Below are positions 41,897-50,456 of a DNA stretch of 64,000 nt, one piece after another. Every line of letters starts with the position of its first letter. Position 1 is the stretch's first letter. The position numbers were made by a program, and so were the translations under genes. The notes beneath the pieces are model-generated. The model was given only the letters and a program-made list of their open reading frames with translations, was not told where the DNA came from and ran no database searches. Source of the DNA: Blastococcus sp. CT_GayMR19. GTDB taxonomy: Bacteria > Actinomycetota > Actinomycetes > Mycobacteriales > Geodermatophilaceae. The stretch lies in contig NZ_SPQL01000001.1 of NCBI RefSeq assembly GCF_004570385.1, positions 248,001-312,000 on the forward strand. The letters run 5' to 3'.

Positions 41897-42597
41897 TGCG
41901 GGTCCAGCCGGTAGCCCAGGCCACGGACGGTGACCACCACGCGCGGCGCGCTCGGATCACGCTCAACCTTGGTGCGCAGCCGGCGCACGTGCACGTCGAC
42001 GAGCCGCTCGTCGCCGAAGAAGCCGTGCTGCCAGACGCGCGCGAGCAGGACCTGCCGGCTCAGCACTCGGCCGGGGGACGAAGCCAGCTCGCACAGCAGC
42101 CGGAACTCGGTGAGGGTCAGGGGTAGCTGCTCCTCACCGCGGTGCACGGTGCCCCGCACCTCGCGCAGCACGAGCGGCGCGACCGGGTCGCTGTCCAGCA
42201 CCAAGGCCTCGGGCAGGTCGGTCTCCGTGGCCGGCCTCACCCGGCGGCGCAGGGCACGCAGACGGGCGGTGATCTCCTTGACCGCGAACGGCTTAATCAC
42301 GTAGTCGTCGGCGCCCGCGTCGAGGGCGCTCTCGATGTCGCTGGTGTCAGCGCGGGCGCTCACCACGATGATCGGTAGGTCCAGCGTGCCGCGGACCTGG
42401 CGGATGACCTCGAAGCCGTCCATGGAGCCGAGCATGAGGTCCACGATCATCAGGTCGGGGGCGCTCACCGCAACGGCCTGCAGGGCCTCCTCGCCGGATC
42501 CAGCCTCTGCGACGTCGTAGCCCTCGTCCTCCAGAGCCCAGCGCAGCGCCGTTCGGATGTGGTCGTCGTCCTCCACCACCAGCAGTCGCAGGGCCAT
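41893..42597 (-). CDS. OmpR-family response regulator
   Basis: 234-aa regulator from an ATG at 42597. The receiver has the acidic pocket VVEDDDH, the phosphoacceptor Asp in LMIVDLMLGSMDG, VVSARAD for the Thr/Ser site, and the lysine in VIKPFAVKE. The C-terminal winged helix at about 135-234 has LPLTLTEFRLLCELASSPG, VLLARVWQHGFFGDERLVDV and HVRRLRTKVE. First gene of the three-gene sensor operon on the reverse strand. Divergent from the STAS pair at 42743; the gap of 145 bp holds both promoters. Confidence 0.92.
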   Translation of the reverse strand: MALRLLVVEDDDHIRTALRWALEDEGYDVAEAGSGEEALQAVAVSAPDLMIVDLMLGSMDGFEVIRQVRGTLDLPIIVVSARADTSDIESALDAGADDYVIKPFAVKEITARLRALRRRVRPATETDLPEALVLDSDPVAPLVLREVRGTVHRGEEQLPLTLTEFRLLCELASSPGRVLSRQVLLARVWQHGFFGDERLVDVHVRRLRTKVERDPSAPRVVVTVRGLGYRLDPQ

Positions 42598-42742
42598 CGC
42601 TCACCATGGTGCCATCGCCGTCCGACATTCCTGCTCGGTGCCGGCAAGCCGTCATGCAATCGCAAAGCCGTTCACCTGCTGATCGCAATGTCCGGCAGCC
42701 AGGGTCGAGTCGTCCCGTCCCGAAGCAGCGAAGGAGATGCCG

Positions 42743-43096
42743 ATGACAGCCGCCGCCGTCCGTGCCGCCGCCCACACCCGGCTCGACACCGAGCGCGACC
42801 AGGTGACGATCCAGCTCAGCGACGAACTCCTTGCCGACGGGCTGGCTGACGTCCGTTGGTTGATGCACGACGCCCTGCTCGCCGGCGCCCGGCAGCTGGT
42901 CGTGGATGTCAGCGCTGTGCAGCACCTGGCCAGCCCCGCCGTCGCCAGCTTCCTGTCCGCGCACCGGACCTGCCGCGCCCGGGGCGGCGCCGTCGTCCTG
43001 CGCGGCGCGAACCGCCGCATCCTCGACCTGCTGCATCGCACCGGCCTGTGGCGGGTGCTGGAGCTCGAGTCCGCCACCGGCCGGCGGGCGGCGTGA
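42743..43096 (+). CDS. STAS-domain protein
   Basis: 117 aa. ATG 42743 was chosen because GGAG lies 6 nt before it; an ATG at 42737 is also in frame. The STAS core reads DQVTIQLSDELLADGLADVR, ARQLVVDVSAVQHLASPAVA and LRGANRRILDLLHRTGLWRV. A Ser lies in LASPAVA where the phosphoacceptor is expected. It is distinct from the SGHLTVQGADLLRGT group but is translationally coupled (TGATG) to a member of it. Divergent from the OmpR-type regulator. Confidence 0.82.
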   Translation: MTAAAVRAAAHTRLDTERDQVTIQLSDELLADGLADVRWLMHDALLAGARQLVVDVSAVQHLASPAVASFLSAHRTCRARGGAVVLRGANRRILDLLHRTGLWRVLELESATGRRAA

Positions 43097-43353
43097 TGGC
43101 CACGCTCACCGAGACCGTCAACGTGCGGACCGGACACATCCGGGCCAGCGGTCATCTGACGTCGCAGGGTGCCGACCTCCTCCGCGGCACGGCAGAGTCG
43201 CTGCACGGCAGCGGTCACGCGCGCGTCGTCCTCGACCTTCAAGACGTCCAACACGCGGACGATTCGGGCCTGAACATCCTCCGTGGCCTGGGCGAGGAGT
43301 TCGCGGCGCGGGGCGGCGAGCTCGTTGTCCGGCACTGCCCGGAAACGGCCTGA
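43096..43353 (+). CDS. STAS-domain anti-sigma factor antagonist
   Basis: 85-aa protein whose ATG overlaps the previous stop. TGHIRASGHLTSQGADLLRG, then VVLDLQDVQHADDSGLNILR with Ser in DDSG as the phosphoacceptor, then RGGELVVRHCPET. Close relative of the STAS proteins at 34292 and 46917. Together with the upstream STAS protein it makes a two-STAS unit without kinase or phosphatase, so its partner must be encoded elsewhere. Confidence 0.83.
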   Translation: MATLTETVNVRTGHIRASGHLTSQGADLLRGTAESLHGSGHARVVLDLQDVQHADDSGLNILRGLGEEFAARGGELVVRHCPETA

Positions 43354-43358
43354 CGAGC

Positions 43359-43380
43359 CCGGTTCGCCGGGGGGAACCGG
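43359..43380. terminator. Hairpin after the STAS pair
   Basis: CCGGTTC (43359-43365) pairs with GAACCGG (43374-43380) around a G-rich loop, 5 bp after the stop, followed by AAAC. Candidate terminator. Confidence 0.5.
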
Positions 43381-43411
43381 AAACTCGCGTCTCGCCGGCG
43401 GGCGTGCCCGC

Positions 43412-43439
43412 TGTTCTGCCTGCGAACAGAGGCAGAACA
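43412..43439. repeat. 10-bp inverted repeat
   Basis: TGTTCTGCCT (43412-43421) and AGGCAGAACA (43430-43439) form a perfect inverted repeat with an 8-bp spacer. It could be a second terminator hairpin or an operator. The rest of 43440-43794 shows no gene. Confidence 0.5.
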
Positions 43440-43794
43440 AGGTTCAGCTCGCGCTCGCAGGCGCTCCACGATGAAACGCCGAGAGGGGGGACCGGTCGAA
43501 GCATGAGCGACCGGCTAACATCGCGCCGCGGCGACGGCTCGCTCACCTGAGCGGGTCGAGGCAGCGGTCGCCGTTCCCGGAAACGTTCGGCGTAGTTCTG
43601 GCCCTCTCTGCCGTACTGGCTGTATTGGGAGCACACCGACCGGCCCGGAACATCCGGTTCCCGGGCAGCCCCACGCCGCACGACGATGATCCACACCCGC
43701 GTACCGCACTCGGTCCCGACAGCCGTCTTGAACTGATGCGCACTCGTCATCCAATCGTCAGGTACCTGCGGTCCCGGCGGGGAATCAAGAGACC

Positions 43795-44055
43795 TTGACG
43801 AGCTGGCGTGACCAAGTCGAGAGTCTGCCGGTCGAAATCCGAATCAAGGCCCACCTGGTCTACGAATTGGCCTCCGACCGGATGTCCGGGCAACCGGTCG
43901 ATGCGACTGCGGGCGCTCTACGCGCCGTGGCGAAAGCGGAAGGCATCGACAGCGAGCATCCGTGGATCGACGACGCCGCAATCGAGATCTCGCAACGCCC
44001 GAAGGACGGCCCTTCATGGCCGGGACCGGCGGGCACTGGTCTGCCTTCCGCATGA
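43795..44055 (+). CDS. Small hypothetical protein
   Basis: 86 aa from TTG 43795 (TSWRDQVESLPVEIRIKAHL). Residues 5-65 are helical and protein-like (VYELASDRMSGQPVDATAGA, EGIDSEHPWIDDAAIEIS); the last 20 are Pro/Gly-rich and run into a region with a decayed DUF2254 copy. The start is weak and the true gene may be shorter. Family not recognised. Confidence 0.45.
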   Translation: MTSWRDQVESLPVEIRIKAHLVYELASDRMSGQPVDATAGALRAVAKAEGIDSEHPWIDDAAIEISQRPKDGPSWPGPAGTGLPSA

Positions 44056-44144
44056 TCGAGGACGTGATTGAAACGGTCCGGGTGTCTCCGCTGAGCCGCC
44101 CGCCTGGGCGGGCGCCGCACCTGGCCAGCGGTCGTCTGGTCACG

Positions 44145-44340
44145 GCTACAGAGCTCCCTCTGGCCACTTCCGGTGCTGGCATCCTGGTAACCGTAGAGCT
44201 GGGCGTGGGGCTACCGGCCCTGGACGTCGTGCTGGAGGAGCCGGGCGGCGACCATCCGCTGACCTTCGCGTTCGGCGGTGGGCCCTCGGCGGCTCGTGAC
44301 CTGCTGGCCGCCATCGCCGGGTCGCTGATCTCTGTGACCG
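44145..44340 (+). pseudogene. Truncated DUF2254 copy
   Basis: Encodes ILVTVELGVGLPALDVVLEE and FAFGGGPSAARDLLAAIAGS LISVT, matching residues about 35-85 of the intact DUF2254 protein at 37779 (VGLPILDGAL, FGGGPSAARSILGAIAGSLI). The frame then breaks, and an unrelated C-terminal piece (ETELRLWEQQLHDAMVGRW) follows to a stop at 44417-44419. All later membrane and soluble parts are missing. Confidence 0.8.
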
Positions 44341-44438
44341 GCCTGACGAGACAGAGTTGCGGCTGTGGGAACAGCAGCTCCACGATGCGATGGTCGGGCG
44401 CTGGACGCGCCAGTACTGAGCGCCGGCCGACGTCAGCT

Positions 44439-45398
44439 CTAGCCCCCCGAAACCGCGGGGGCGATTCTCTGCCCGTAATCGTCGGCGTAGGCCGCAGCGA
44501 TCTTCTGAGCCGAGCCGCCTACGCGGAGAAACTGCTTATCGACGACGTCCAGGTAGTCACCGACCGCGGCCTCGACAAGCTCACCGGCGTGGCGGACGTC
44601 CGGGACGGCAGAGCGCCGGGCCGCCTCGGTCAGTTCCGTGGCCACTCCCAGCATGGCGGGTAGAGAGAGGTTCTGGTCGGCGTCCCGGACGTTGTAGGTC
44701 TCGGAGAATTGCGTGAGATCGCCGCGCAATTGCGCCATCGACATCGCGAGGTTCTCGAGCACCGACGCGGCGAGCACCGACCGCTGTCCAGCGACCAGGC
44801 CAACCGTGTCGACACGACGCAGCAGGGACAGGCGGACGGCCAGAGCGCGGCGCCGGGTGAGAGCCGGGTACACCTGGAGGACCCACGAGACCGCCGCGGT
44901 TATCAGGGGGAATCCGAGCAACGCCTCCACCGGCACTGCGATCCGCAGCCAGCCGTCCGCCGGCACGATGTCACCGAACCCAAGGGTCGCCAGGGTTACG
45001 GCCGAGAGGTAGACCGCGTCGGTCCAAGACGCCCGTGCGGATGAGTCCAGGCCGCTGCCGAAGACGAAACCGGATGGCAGGTGCGGCCAGTACACCAGGG
45101 ACCAGCCGAGCAAGATCAGGAGCACCCAGGCGACGACGACCACTGGCATGGCCAGCGACCCTCTCGGGCGCGACCACGGGCGGCGACGCTGCGAACGACC
45201 GACGCGCCAGACCCATCGGATGAGCCGCCGGCTGAGACCGCCGCGCTCGCTCGGGTGCCAGATCGTGTGGAAGGCGTTGCGCAGCGTCCCAGCACGAGCG
45301 CCGCACCCACCACGGTCACCGACCACCCCAGGACACCGGCCACCAGCGGAGCGTGCCAGGACCTCGACCGTCGGACGGGGCGGGGGCGGCGAGGGCAA
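44439..45398 (-). CDS. Two-helix potassium channel protein, N-terminus probably frameshifted
   Basis: Ion_trans_2-type channel. Helix 1 is MPVVVVAWVLLILLGWSLVY; the pore loop TLATLGFGDIVPADGW carries the selectivity filter TLGFGD; helix 2 is IAVPVEALLGFPLITAAVSW. A soluble C-terminal part of about 150 residues follows. The open frame starts at TTG 45398, but its first 35 residues look artificial. In another frame, 45343-45290 encodes AGVLGWSVTVVGAALVLG, which would be the natural first helix before TLRNAFHTIWHPSERGG. A one-base loss at about 45290 explains both. Function of the shortened product uncertain. Confidence 0.72.
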   Translation of the reverse strand: MPSPPPPRPTVEVLARSAGGRCPGVVGDRGGCGARAGTLRNAFHTIWHPSERGGLSRRLIRWVWRVGRSQRRRPWSRPRGSLAMPVVVVAWVLLILLGWSLVYWPHLPSGFVFGSGLDSSARASWTDAVYLSAVTLATLGFGDIVPADGWLRIAVPVEALLGFPLITAAVSWVLQVYPALTRRRALAVRLSLLRRVDTVGLVAGQRSVLAASVLENLAMSMAQLRGDLTQFSETYNVRDADQNLSLPAMLGVATELTEAARRSAVPDVRHAGELVEAAVGDYLDVVDKQFLRVGGSAQKIAAAYADDYGQRIAPAVSGG

Positions 45399-45418
45399 AT
45401 CCCGGGTAGGAGCCGGAC

Positions 45419-45931
45419 ATGTGGTTCGACTCGTGGTCAGACCTTGCCCGCATTGTCGCCGTCGGAACGGCGGCCTACGTCGCGCTCGTCGTGCTGCTGC
45501 GCGCCTCCGGTAAACGCACCCTCGCCAAGCTGAACGCCTTCGACTGGGTCATCAGCGTCGCCTTCGGCTCCACCTTGGCCACTGTGCTCCTCAGCACCGA
45601 CGTCTCGTGGAGCGAGGGAGCCGTCGCCCTCGCCCTTCTGGCGGGGCTGCAGTACGTCGTCGCACGGACGACCACTTGGCTGCCCGGAGGACGGAGTGTG
45701 GTCACCGCGCGGCCGACCCTTCTCCTGGAGGACGGCAAGGTCCTGACAGACGCGATCCACCAGCAGCGGATCACCATCAGCGAGTTGCGACAGGCCATCC
45801 GGGCGTCTGGCTCCGGCGACCTGAACGCGATCGCCGCGGTGGTCCTGGAGACCGACGGGTCGCTCAGCGTCATCCCAGCCGAGCAGGCAGGTGACAGGTC
45901 GGCGCTGCAAGGCGTCGCGCGGTCCGCGTGA
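45419..45931 (+). CDS. DUF421 (YetF-like) membrane protein
   Basis: 170-aa protein from ATG 45419. Three N-terminal helices (ARIVAVGTAAYVALVVLLRA, FDWVISVAFGSTLATVLLS, AVALALLAGLQYVVARTT) with GKRTLAKLNAFDWV, a family signature. The cytoplasmic domain follows: RPTLLLEDGKVLTDAIHQQR, ISELRQAIRASGSGDLNAIA, and VVLETDGSLSVIP. Role unknown; relatives are linked to envelope stress and sporulation in Bacillus. A 34-codon remnant of a second copy lies at 46526-46630. Divergent from the channel gene. Confidence 0.87.
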   Translation: MWFDSWSDLARIVAVGTAAYVALVVLLRASGKRTLAKLNAFDWVISVAFGSTLATVLLSTDVSWSEGAVALALLAGLQYVVARTTTWLPGGRSVVTARPTLLLEDGKVLTDAIHQQRITISELRQAIRASGSGDLNAIAAVVLETDGSLSVIPAEQAGDRSALQGVARSA

Positions 45932-46075
45932 TGAGGCGCTCCGATCTCTACTCAGGGCCGGGCGGGACGCGGCAGTACCGGATCGGCCGAGCTCCACCTC
46001 CGGGCCTGCGCGCCGTCGTGACCGCCATACAGAGAGGGCACGAGGTGCTCGGGGCGCAGTCGGACCGGTCACCGA

Positions 46076-46521
46076 TCACGAGCCGTTGCGCAGCGCCCGT
46101 GCGTCGATGTCGAACAAGACGTCATCGGCCGCCGCCGGGCTGACCTCGCCGCCGCGGCGGGCTTGCAGGACAGCATCGCGTTCGGCCTCGGTGGCGCGGG
46201 CGAGGAGGCCGCGGAGCTGCTCACCGGCATGCTCCCCACCGACGCCGCCGTCCACGAGGCCGTCGACGCCCTTGCGGTACTCGAGCCTGCTCTCGTACTG
46301 CGCGATGACGGTCGTCCTGACCTCCTGGTCGACGTCGTCCACTGCGCGGATGTGTACCAGCGCCGCCTCCGCCACCTGCCGGTGCAGCCGCCGTGCATCC
46401 GCTTGCACGTCGGCGTCGGTGGCGACCCCGAGGCGGCGGATGAGCGGGGCGAGCGTGAGTCCCTGCACCACCAGCGTTCCGATGACCACGAGCAGCGCCA
46501 CCAACACCACCTCCTCCCGTG
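46076..46521 (-). pseudogene. C-terminal fragment of a CPA1-type Na+/H+ antiporter
   Basis: The reverse strand reads REEVVLVALLVVIGTLVVQG and LTLAPLIRRLGVATDADVQA, the last transmembrane helix of NhaP-like antiporters, then a soluble C-terminus (AEAALVHIRAVDDVDQEVRT) to the stop at 46076. The upstream nine or more helices are missing; the sequence stops where the DUF421 remnant begins on the other strand. Not a functional gene. Confidence 0.78.
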
Positions 46522-46525
46522 CCGG

Positions 46526-46630
46526 GTGGCTGCCGTCGTCCTGGAGACCGACGGCTCGCTCAGCGTCATAACAGTGCAGTCGGTCGGGGACCGTTCGGCG
46601 CTCGACGGCGTCTCGAGTGCGCGGCCGTAA
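46526..46630 (+). pseudogene. C-terminal remnant of a second DUF421 gene
   Basis: 34 codons, VAAVVLETDGSLSVITVQSV then GDRSALDGVSS, ending in TAA. It matches the end of the intact DUF421 gene (VVLETDGSLSVIP and GDRSALQGVARS). It abuts the antiporter fragment on the other strand, marking a deletion junction at about 46522. Confidence 0.8.
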
Positions 46631-46803
46631 CGGCGGCCGGCGGGGCATGACGTATCAGGCGACGCGATAAACGCGATCGGGTCCGGGGAGGTTCCGCCGA
46701 CGACGACGCCGTCGCGGTCCAGTCCCATTGCCCTGAGGCAGCTGAGCTCCGGCCGCTCACCACATCGGACCACGCCGCTTCGGTGGTCCCGTCGTGACCC
46801 CTC

Positions 46804-46920
46804 GGAAGTTGACGACGCCATGACGACTCGGCCAAGCCCCGGCTGCAGCCGCTGGGAGGGTGGGGTCACCGAGCGCCGACGGTGGCCGGACTACGCACCA
46901 TGAACCGGAGGACCACGTGA
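46804..46920 (+). repeat. Diverged leader copy of a STAS gene (copy B)
   Basis: Similar to 32414-32535: shares the gaagttga start and CATGAACCGGAGGACCACGTG-type end with RBS GGAGG. Here it leads directly into the broken STAS gene, so it marks the natural 5' region of that gene. Confidence 0.55.
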
Positions 46921-47215
46921 CCACCCACCCGCCGCGCGACCCGCGACGCCACGTCCATGGCCCGAGGTCGTCGATCCGCGCACCGGCACCGTGCGAGTCA
47001 GCGGTCACATCACGGTGCAGGGGGCCGACCTCCTGCGAGGCACGGTGGAGAGCCTTCGCGCAGAGCGGACACGTCTCCGTACTCCTCGATCTGCAGGACG
47101 TGCGGGCCGCCGACGATGCCGGCCTGCAGGTGCTGCGCGCCGTCCGCAGAGACTTCGCCGCGACCGGCGGAGAGCTCGTGGTCCGGCACCTGCCGGAGAA
47201 GGCCAGTCGCCTCAC
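46917..47215 (+). pseudogene. Frameshifted STAS anti-sigma antagonist
   Basis: GTG 46917 with GGAGG 8 nt upstream begins TTHPPRDPRRHVHG. After a frame change come GTVRVSGHITVQGADLLRGT and VESLRA; after a second change come GHVSVLLDLQDVRAADDAGL, QVLRAVRRDFAATGGELVVR and HLPEKA. All STAS blocks seen in the intact relatives at 34292 and 43096 are present but in three pieces. ADDAG has Ala or Asp where the other copies carry a phosphoacceptor Ser. Confidence 0.82.
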
Positions 47216-47875
47216 TGATCGCGGTCCGCGCCTCGGCGCTCCGGCAGGCAGGCGACCCCGGGGTGATCACGGCATCTTCGCCCCAGCGCCGGCAGCGGGT
47301 TGTGGCTCGCAGCGGCGACTGGGCGTGCGCCGTCGCGGTTGCCGATGGAACTGACCGGTCAGGTCCTGCGTCGTCGAGCACGCGGGGCAACGCCGGCCAG
47401 ACCGACGACCAGGCGAACCCCGTCCGAGCCGCAGCAGGTGGGTGCTCGCACGTGGTGCCGACTCGCACGTGGTGCCGGTTGTTGCGCACGCGGTCACGAG
47501 GAGGTCGCCCGGCGGCGCTGCGTGCGTGTTCGAGTCGGCGTCGGCACCGGGGACCTTCATGACCCAGGAGCAGCGGCGGAGGGCAGGCCGATCTGGACGC
47601 CCGTCTGCAGACCAACCAGGTGCAGCAGGCCCTGAGCGGCGCCGGGGACGCACGGGGGAGACGCCCGGCACCCCCTCTGATCGCTGTCGGCTGAGGGCGG
47701 TTCGCTCTGGACGCCGGCCGTGTCAACGGTCCGGTCCGCGATCAGCGGTGCGCCACCCCTCCGCTGAGAAGCCTCGCCCCTGAGACCCCGTCGGGGTGCA
47801 ATCGGCCAGGCTATGTCGGCATCAGCCCGCACCGCCCCCTGCTATCGACAGATGCAGCTCCAGCTGGGAGAGCCG
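47216..47875. other. Gene-poor region
   Basis: About 660 bp without a supported gene on either strand. Apart from the 16-bp tandem repeat at 47445-47477, no structure stands out. The haloacid dehalogenase promoter should be at the right end. Confidence 0.4.
47445..47477. repeat. Tandem 16-bp repeat
   Basis: CTCGCACGTGGTGCCG occurs twice, at 47445-47460 and 47462-47477, separated by one A. Each contains the palindrome CACGTG. Possible protein-binding site; no gene start is within 300 bp. Confidence 0.5.
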
Positions 47876-48544
47876 ATGAGCCCCGTCCCTTCCGTGATCG
47901 TCTTCGACGTCAACGAGACCCTGTCGGACATGAGGCCGATGGCCGCTCGGTTCACCGACATCGGCGCCCCCGACCATCTGGCCAGGCTGTGGTTCACCCT
48001 GCTGCGGGACGGTTTCGCGCTCACGGCCGCTGGGGCGCAACGCCCCTTCGCCGACCTCGGGGTCGACGCGCTGCACAGCGTGCTGAACGGCGTCGACCTG
48101 GACCGTGACCTGGACGCCGCTGTCGATCACGTGATGCGCGGCTTCGGCGAGCTGAGCCTGCACGCCGACGTGGCCGAGGGCATCCCCGCGCTGCACCGGT
48201 CCGGGCGCAGGCTGGTCACCCTCACCAACGGCGCGACACAGGTCGCCGAGCGTCTGTTCGCCGAGGCCGGGATCAGGGATGAGTTCGAGGCGCAGCTGTC
48301 GGTGGAGGACGCCGGCGCCTGGAAGCCGGCCCGGGCCGCCTACGAGTACGCCGCCCAGCGGTGCGACACCGAGCTCGCGGACATGCTGCTCGTCGCCGTC
48401 CATCCGTGGGACATCGACGGCGCCGCGCGCGCCGGCATGGCCACCGCCTGGATCAGCCGGAGCGCAGTGCCCTACCCCCGATGCTTCGCCGTCCCGTCAT
48501 TGACGGCCACGAGCCTCCCCGAACTCGCCGGACAACTGACCTGA
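47876..48544 (+). CDS. Haloacid dehalogenase type II
   Basis: 222-aa HAD enzyme from ATG 47876, with GGGAG 6 nt upstream. Motif I is VIVFDVNETLSDM, motif II VTLTNGA, the lysine AWKPARAAYEYAA, and motif III VAVHPWDIDGAARAGM. It is a paralogue of the chromosomal gene at 12882, clearly more similar to it than to the HAD protein at 13914. It sits tail to tail with a haloalkane dehalogenase gene that is now broken. The pair would once have served a haloalkane to alcohol to haloacid route; only the haloacid step could remain. Confidence 0.87.
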   Translation: MSPVPSVIVFDVNETLSDMRPMAARFTDIGAPDHLARLWFTLLRDGFALTAAGAQRPFADLGVDALHSVLNGVDLDRDLDAAVDHVMRGFGELSLHADVAEGIPALHRSGRRLVTLTNGATQVAERLFAEAGIRDEFEAQLSVEDAGAWKPARAAYEYAAQRCDTELADMLLVAVHPWDIDGAARAGMATAWISRSAVPYPRCFAVPSLTATSLPELAGQLT

Positions 48545-48553
48545 CGACGCCCC

Positions 48554-49484
48554 CTACCGCGGCCGTCGTGCCGAGGAGTGCGGGGTGGCGGCGATCAGGT
48601 CGATGACGACGCGGGCCAACTCGGGGCCGACGTCCTCCTGCAGGAAGTGCCCACCCCCGGAGAGCGTCGTGTGTGGCAATCCCCGCGCCCCTGGAACCTC
48701 CTTCTGGAACACGCGGTCGCCGCCCCCGGTGATGGGGTCGCCGTCGGAGAACGCCGTGAGGAACGGCCTGCCGAAGCGGGACAGCGTCGCCCATGCGGCC
48801 CGGTTGGCGGCGGAGGCCGGATCGTCGGGACTGGTCAGCACCAGGCCCGGGAGACCCGCGCGCCGGCCGTGAACGAGTCGTCCGGGAACGGTGCGTCGTA
48901 GCCGGCCACCACCTCTGGGGCCAGGTCGCTGGCGGTGCCGTTGGAGACGACGCGTCCGACGTCGAACCGCTCCGCTGTGGCGGCGAACCGTTCAGGCCAG
49001 GAACGCCGCGCTCATCGGGTGGTCGCCGGTGGGGAGTCCGGTGTTGGCGGCCGCCACCCGACTGAAGCGGTCGGGGTGCTCGCCGACCAGCCGAAGTCCG
49101 AGCAGTCCGCCCCAGTCCTGGCAGACGAGAGTGATGTCCCGCAGGTCCAGCCCGTCGAACAGCGCCGCCCGCAGCCACTCGACGTGGCGGGCGTAGCTGT
49201 AGTCACCCTGGTGCGCCGGCTTGTCCGACCGGCCGAACCCGACCAGGTCCGGCGCTACGACGCGTAGCCCGAAGCCGGCCAGCACGGGGATCATCCGTCG
49301 GTACAGGAACGACCAGGAGGGTTCGCCGTGCAAGGAGCACCGTCTCGCCGTCCTCGGGGCCGTCCTCCACGTAGGCGACGCGCAGCTGACCGCCATCGAG
49401 GTCATCGATCTCCACGTACCTGCTCTCGTACGGGAAGTCGGGCAGGTCGGCAAAGCGATGCTCGGGGGTGCGCACCTTCCCCAC
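48554..49484 (-). pseudogene. Haloalkane dehalogenase, multiple frameshifts
   Basis: The reverse strand from 49484 reads [20 protein letters not shown], then shifts to [40 protein letters not shown] and [20 protein letters not shown] with nucleophile Asp in CQDWGG. It shifts near 48993 to RFDVGRVVSNGTASDLAPEV and again near 48850 to LTSPDDPASAANRAAWATLS and GGGHFLQEDVGPELA with the catalytic His. All catalytic blocks are recognisable but at least three frame changes break the gene. Alpha/beta hydrolase family, closest in pattern to bacterial haloalkane dehalogenases. Confidence 0.88.
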
Positions 49485-49520
49485 GGCCCGGAGGCTATGC
49501 CGCCGTGGCAGCCATGCTCG

Positions 49521-50252
49521 CTACTTCTTGAGTCGACGGCTGCCGCCGTGCCAGTCCTCCTGGATGCCGACCTCGTCCACGTCGACACCGAGCCCAGCCA
49601 GCTGGGGACGCTCGCGGAGGCTGCGCTTCAACTCGGCGAAGCCAGGGAATCCGGCCAGGCCGACGACGTGGTCCCAGAGCCGGACCGCGTCCTCCTCGGC
49701 CGGCAGTCGACTGATGACCGGGCCGAAGAAGGCCACGCCGGTGGGCGGCTGGAAGTGGATGATGGGGGTACCGACGTCCTTGCCGGTGAGCGCGAGCGCC
49801 TCGTCGGTCTCCGCGCGGATCACCGGGTCGAACGACGGATCGTCGAGGGTATCGGCGAGCTCGGCCGGCAGGCCCGCCTCGGCCAGAAGTGGCTCGACGA
49901 ACGGGCGGGTGCCGCGGCGCTCGCGAGCTCCCGGCTCGTTCTCGGTCTCGGCGGGGGCGTCGAAGATGTGTCGTCCGAACGCTTCGTACAGCGGGCCCAC
50001 TGTCTCCCGGCCATGCTCGACCCGGGCCCGGGCGGCGACCCGTAACAGCCTCAGGCCGGCCGTGTGGCCGGCCTCGTACTCCGGCGGGAACTGCGCGTCG
50101 TAGTCGACCTCAGCGTTGATCAGCCGCAGCGAGATGAACCGCCAGTCCACGGTGTACTCCCGCTGACGTATGACAGCGCGCACCCACTTGCTGGTCATCC
50201 AGGCGAACGGACAAACGGGGTCGAAGTAGAAGTTGACGTCGGCGTCGGTCAT
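49521..50252 (-). CDS. DsbA-family oxidoreductase (mycothiol-dependent nitroreductase type)
   Basis: 243-aa protein from an ATG at 50252. Thioredoxin-fold DsbA/FrnE family: [20 protein letters not shown] holds the N-terminal Cys of the active site, and the helical insert and [20 protein letters not shown] (cis-Pro region) follow. It resembles Rv2466c of M. tuberculosis, which has CPWC; here the second Cys is replaced (CPFA), so a one-Cys, mycothiol-coupled mechanism is expected. Mycothiol use fits an actinobacterium. It lies between two broken genes but looks intact itself. Confidence 0.83.
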   Translation of the reverse strand: MTDADVNFYFDPVCPFAWMTSKWVRAVIRQREYTVDWRFISLRLINAEVDYDAQFPPEYEAGHTAGLRLLRVAARARVEHGRETVGPLYEAFGRHIFDAPAETENEPGARERRGTRPFVEPLLAEAGLPAELADTLDDPSFDPVIRAETDEALALTGKDVGTPIIHFQPPTGVAFFGPVISRLPAEEDAVRLWDHVVGLAGFPGFAELKRSLRERPQLAGLGVDVDEVGIQEDWHGGSRRLKK

Positions 50253-50456
50253 GCTTCGACGGTAACCACGCGTCACACCGGAGCGGACGCGGGCGGCGGC
50301 GTCACTCCCCCGTCCCGACCGCCGCGCGGCCGACCGATCCTTCCCATCGTGGGGCCATGTCGACCACAGACGCGACGGCCTGAGTGCCGGGCGGTCCGGG
50401 ACGGCCGACCTGCTGTGACCGGGCCCGTTTCTCGAGCCGTCGGTAGCGTCTGCCGG

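Noticed and set aside
47557-47832. Open frames between the broken STAS gene and the haloacid dehalogenase
   Set aside because: Composition is that of non-coding GC-rich DNA, with no RBS or protein motif in any frame.
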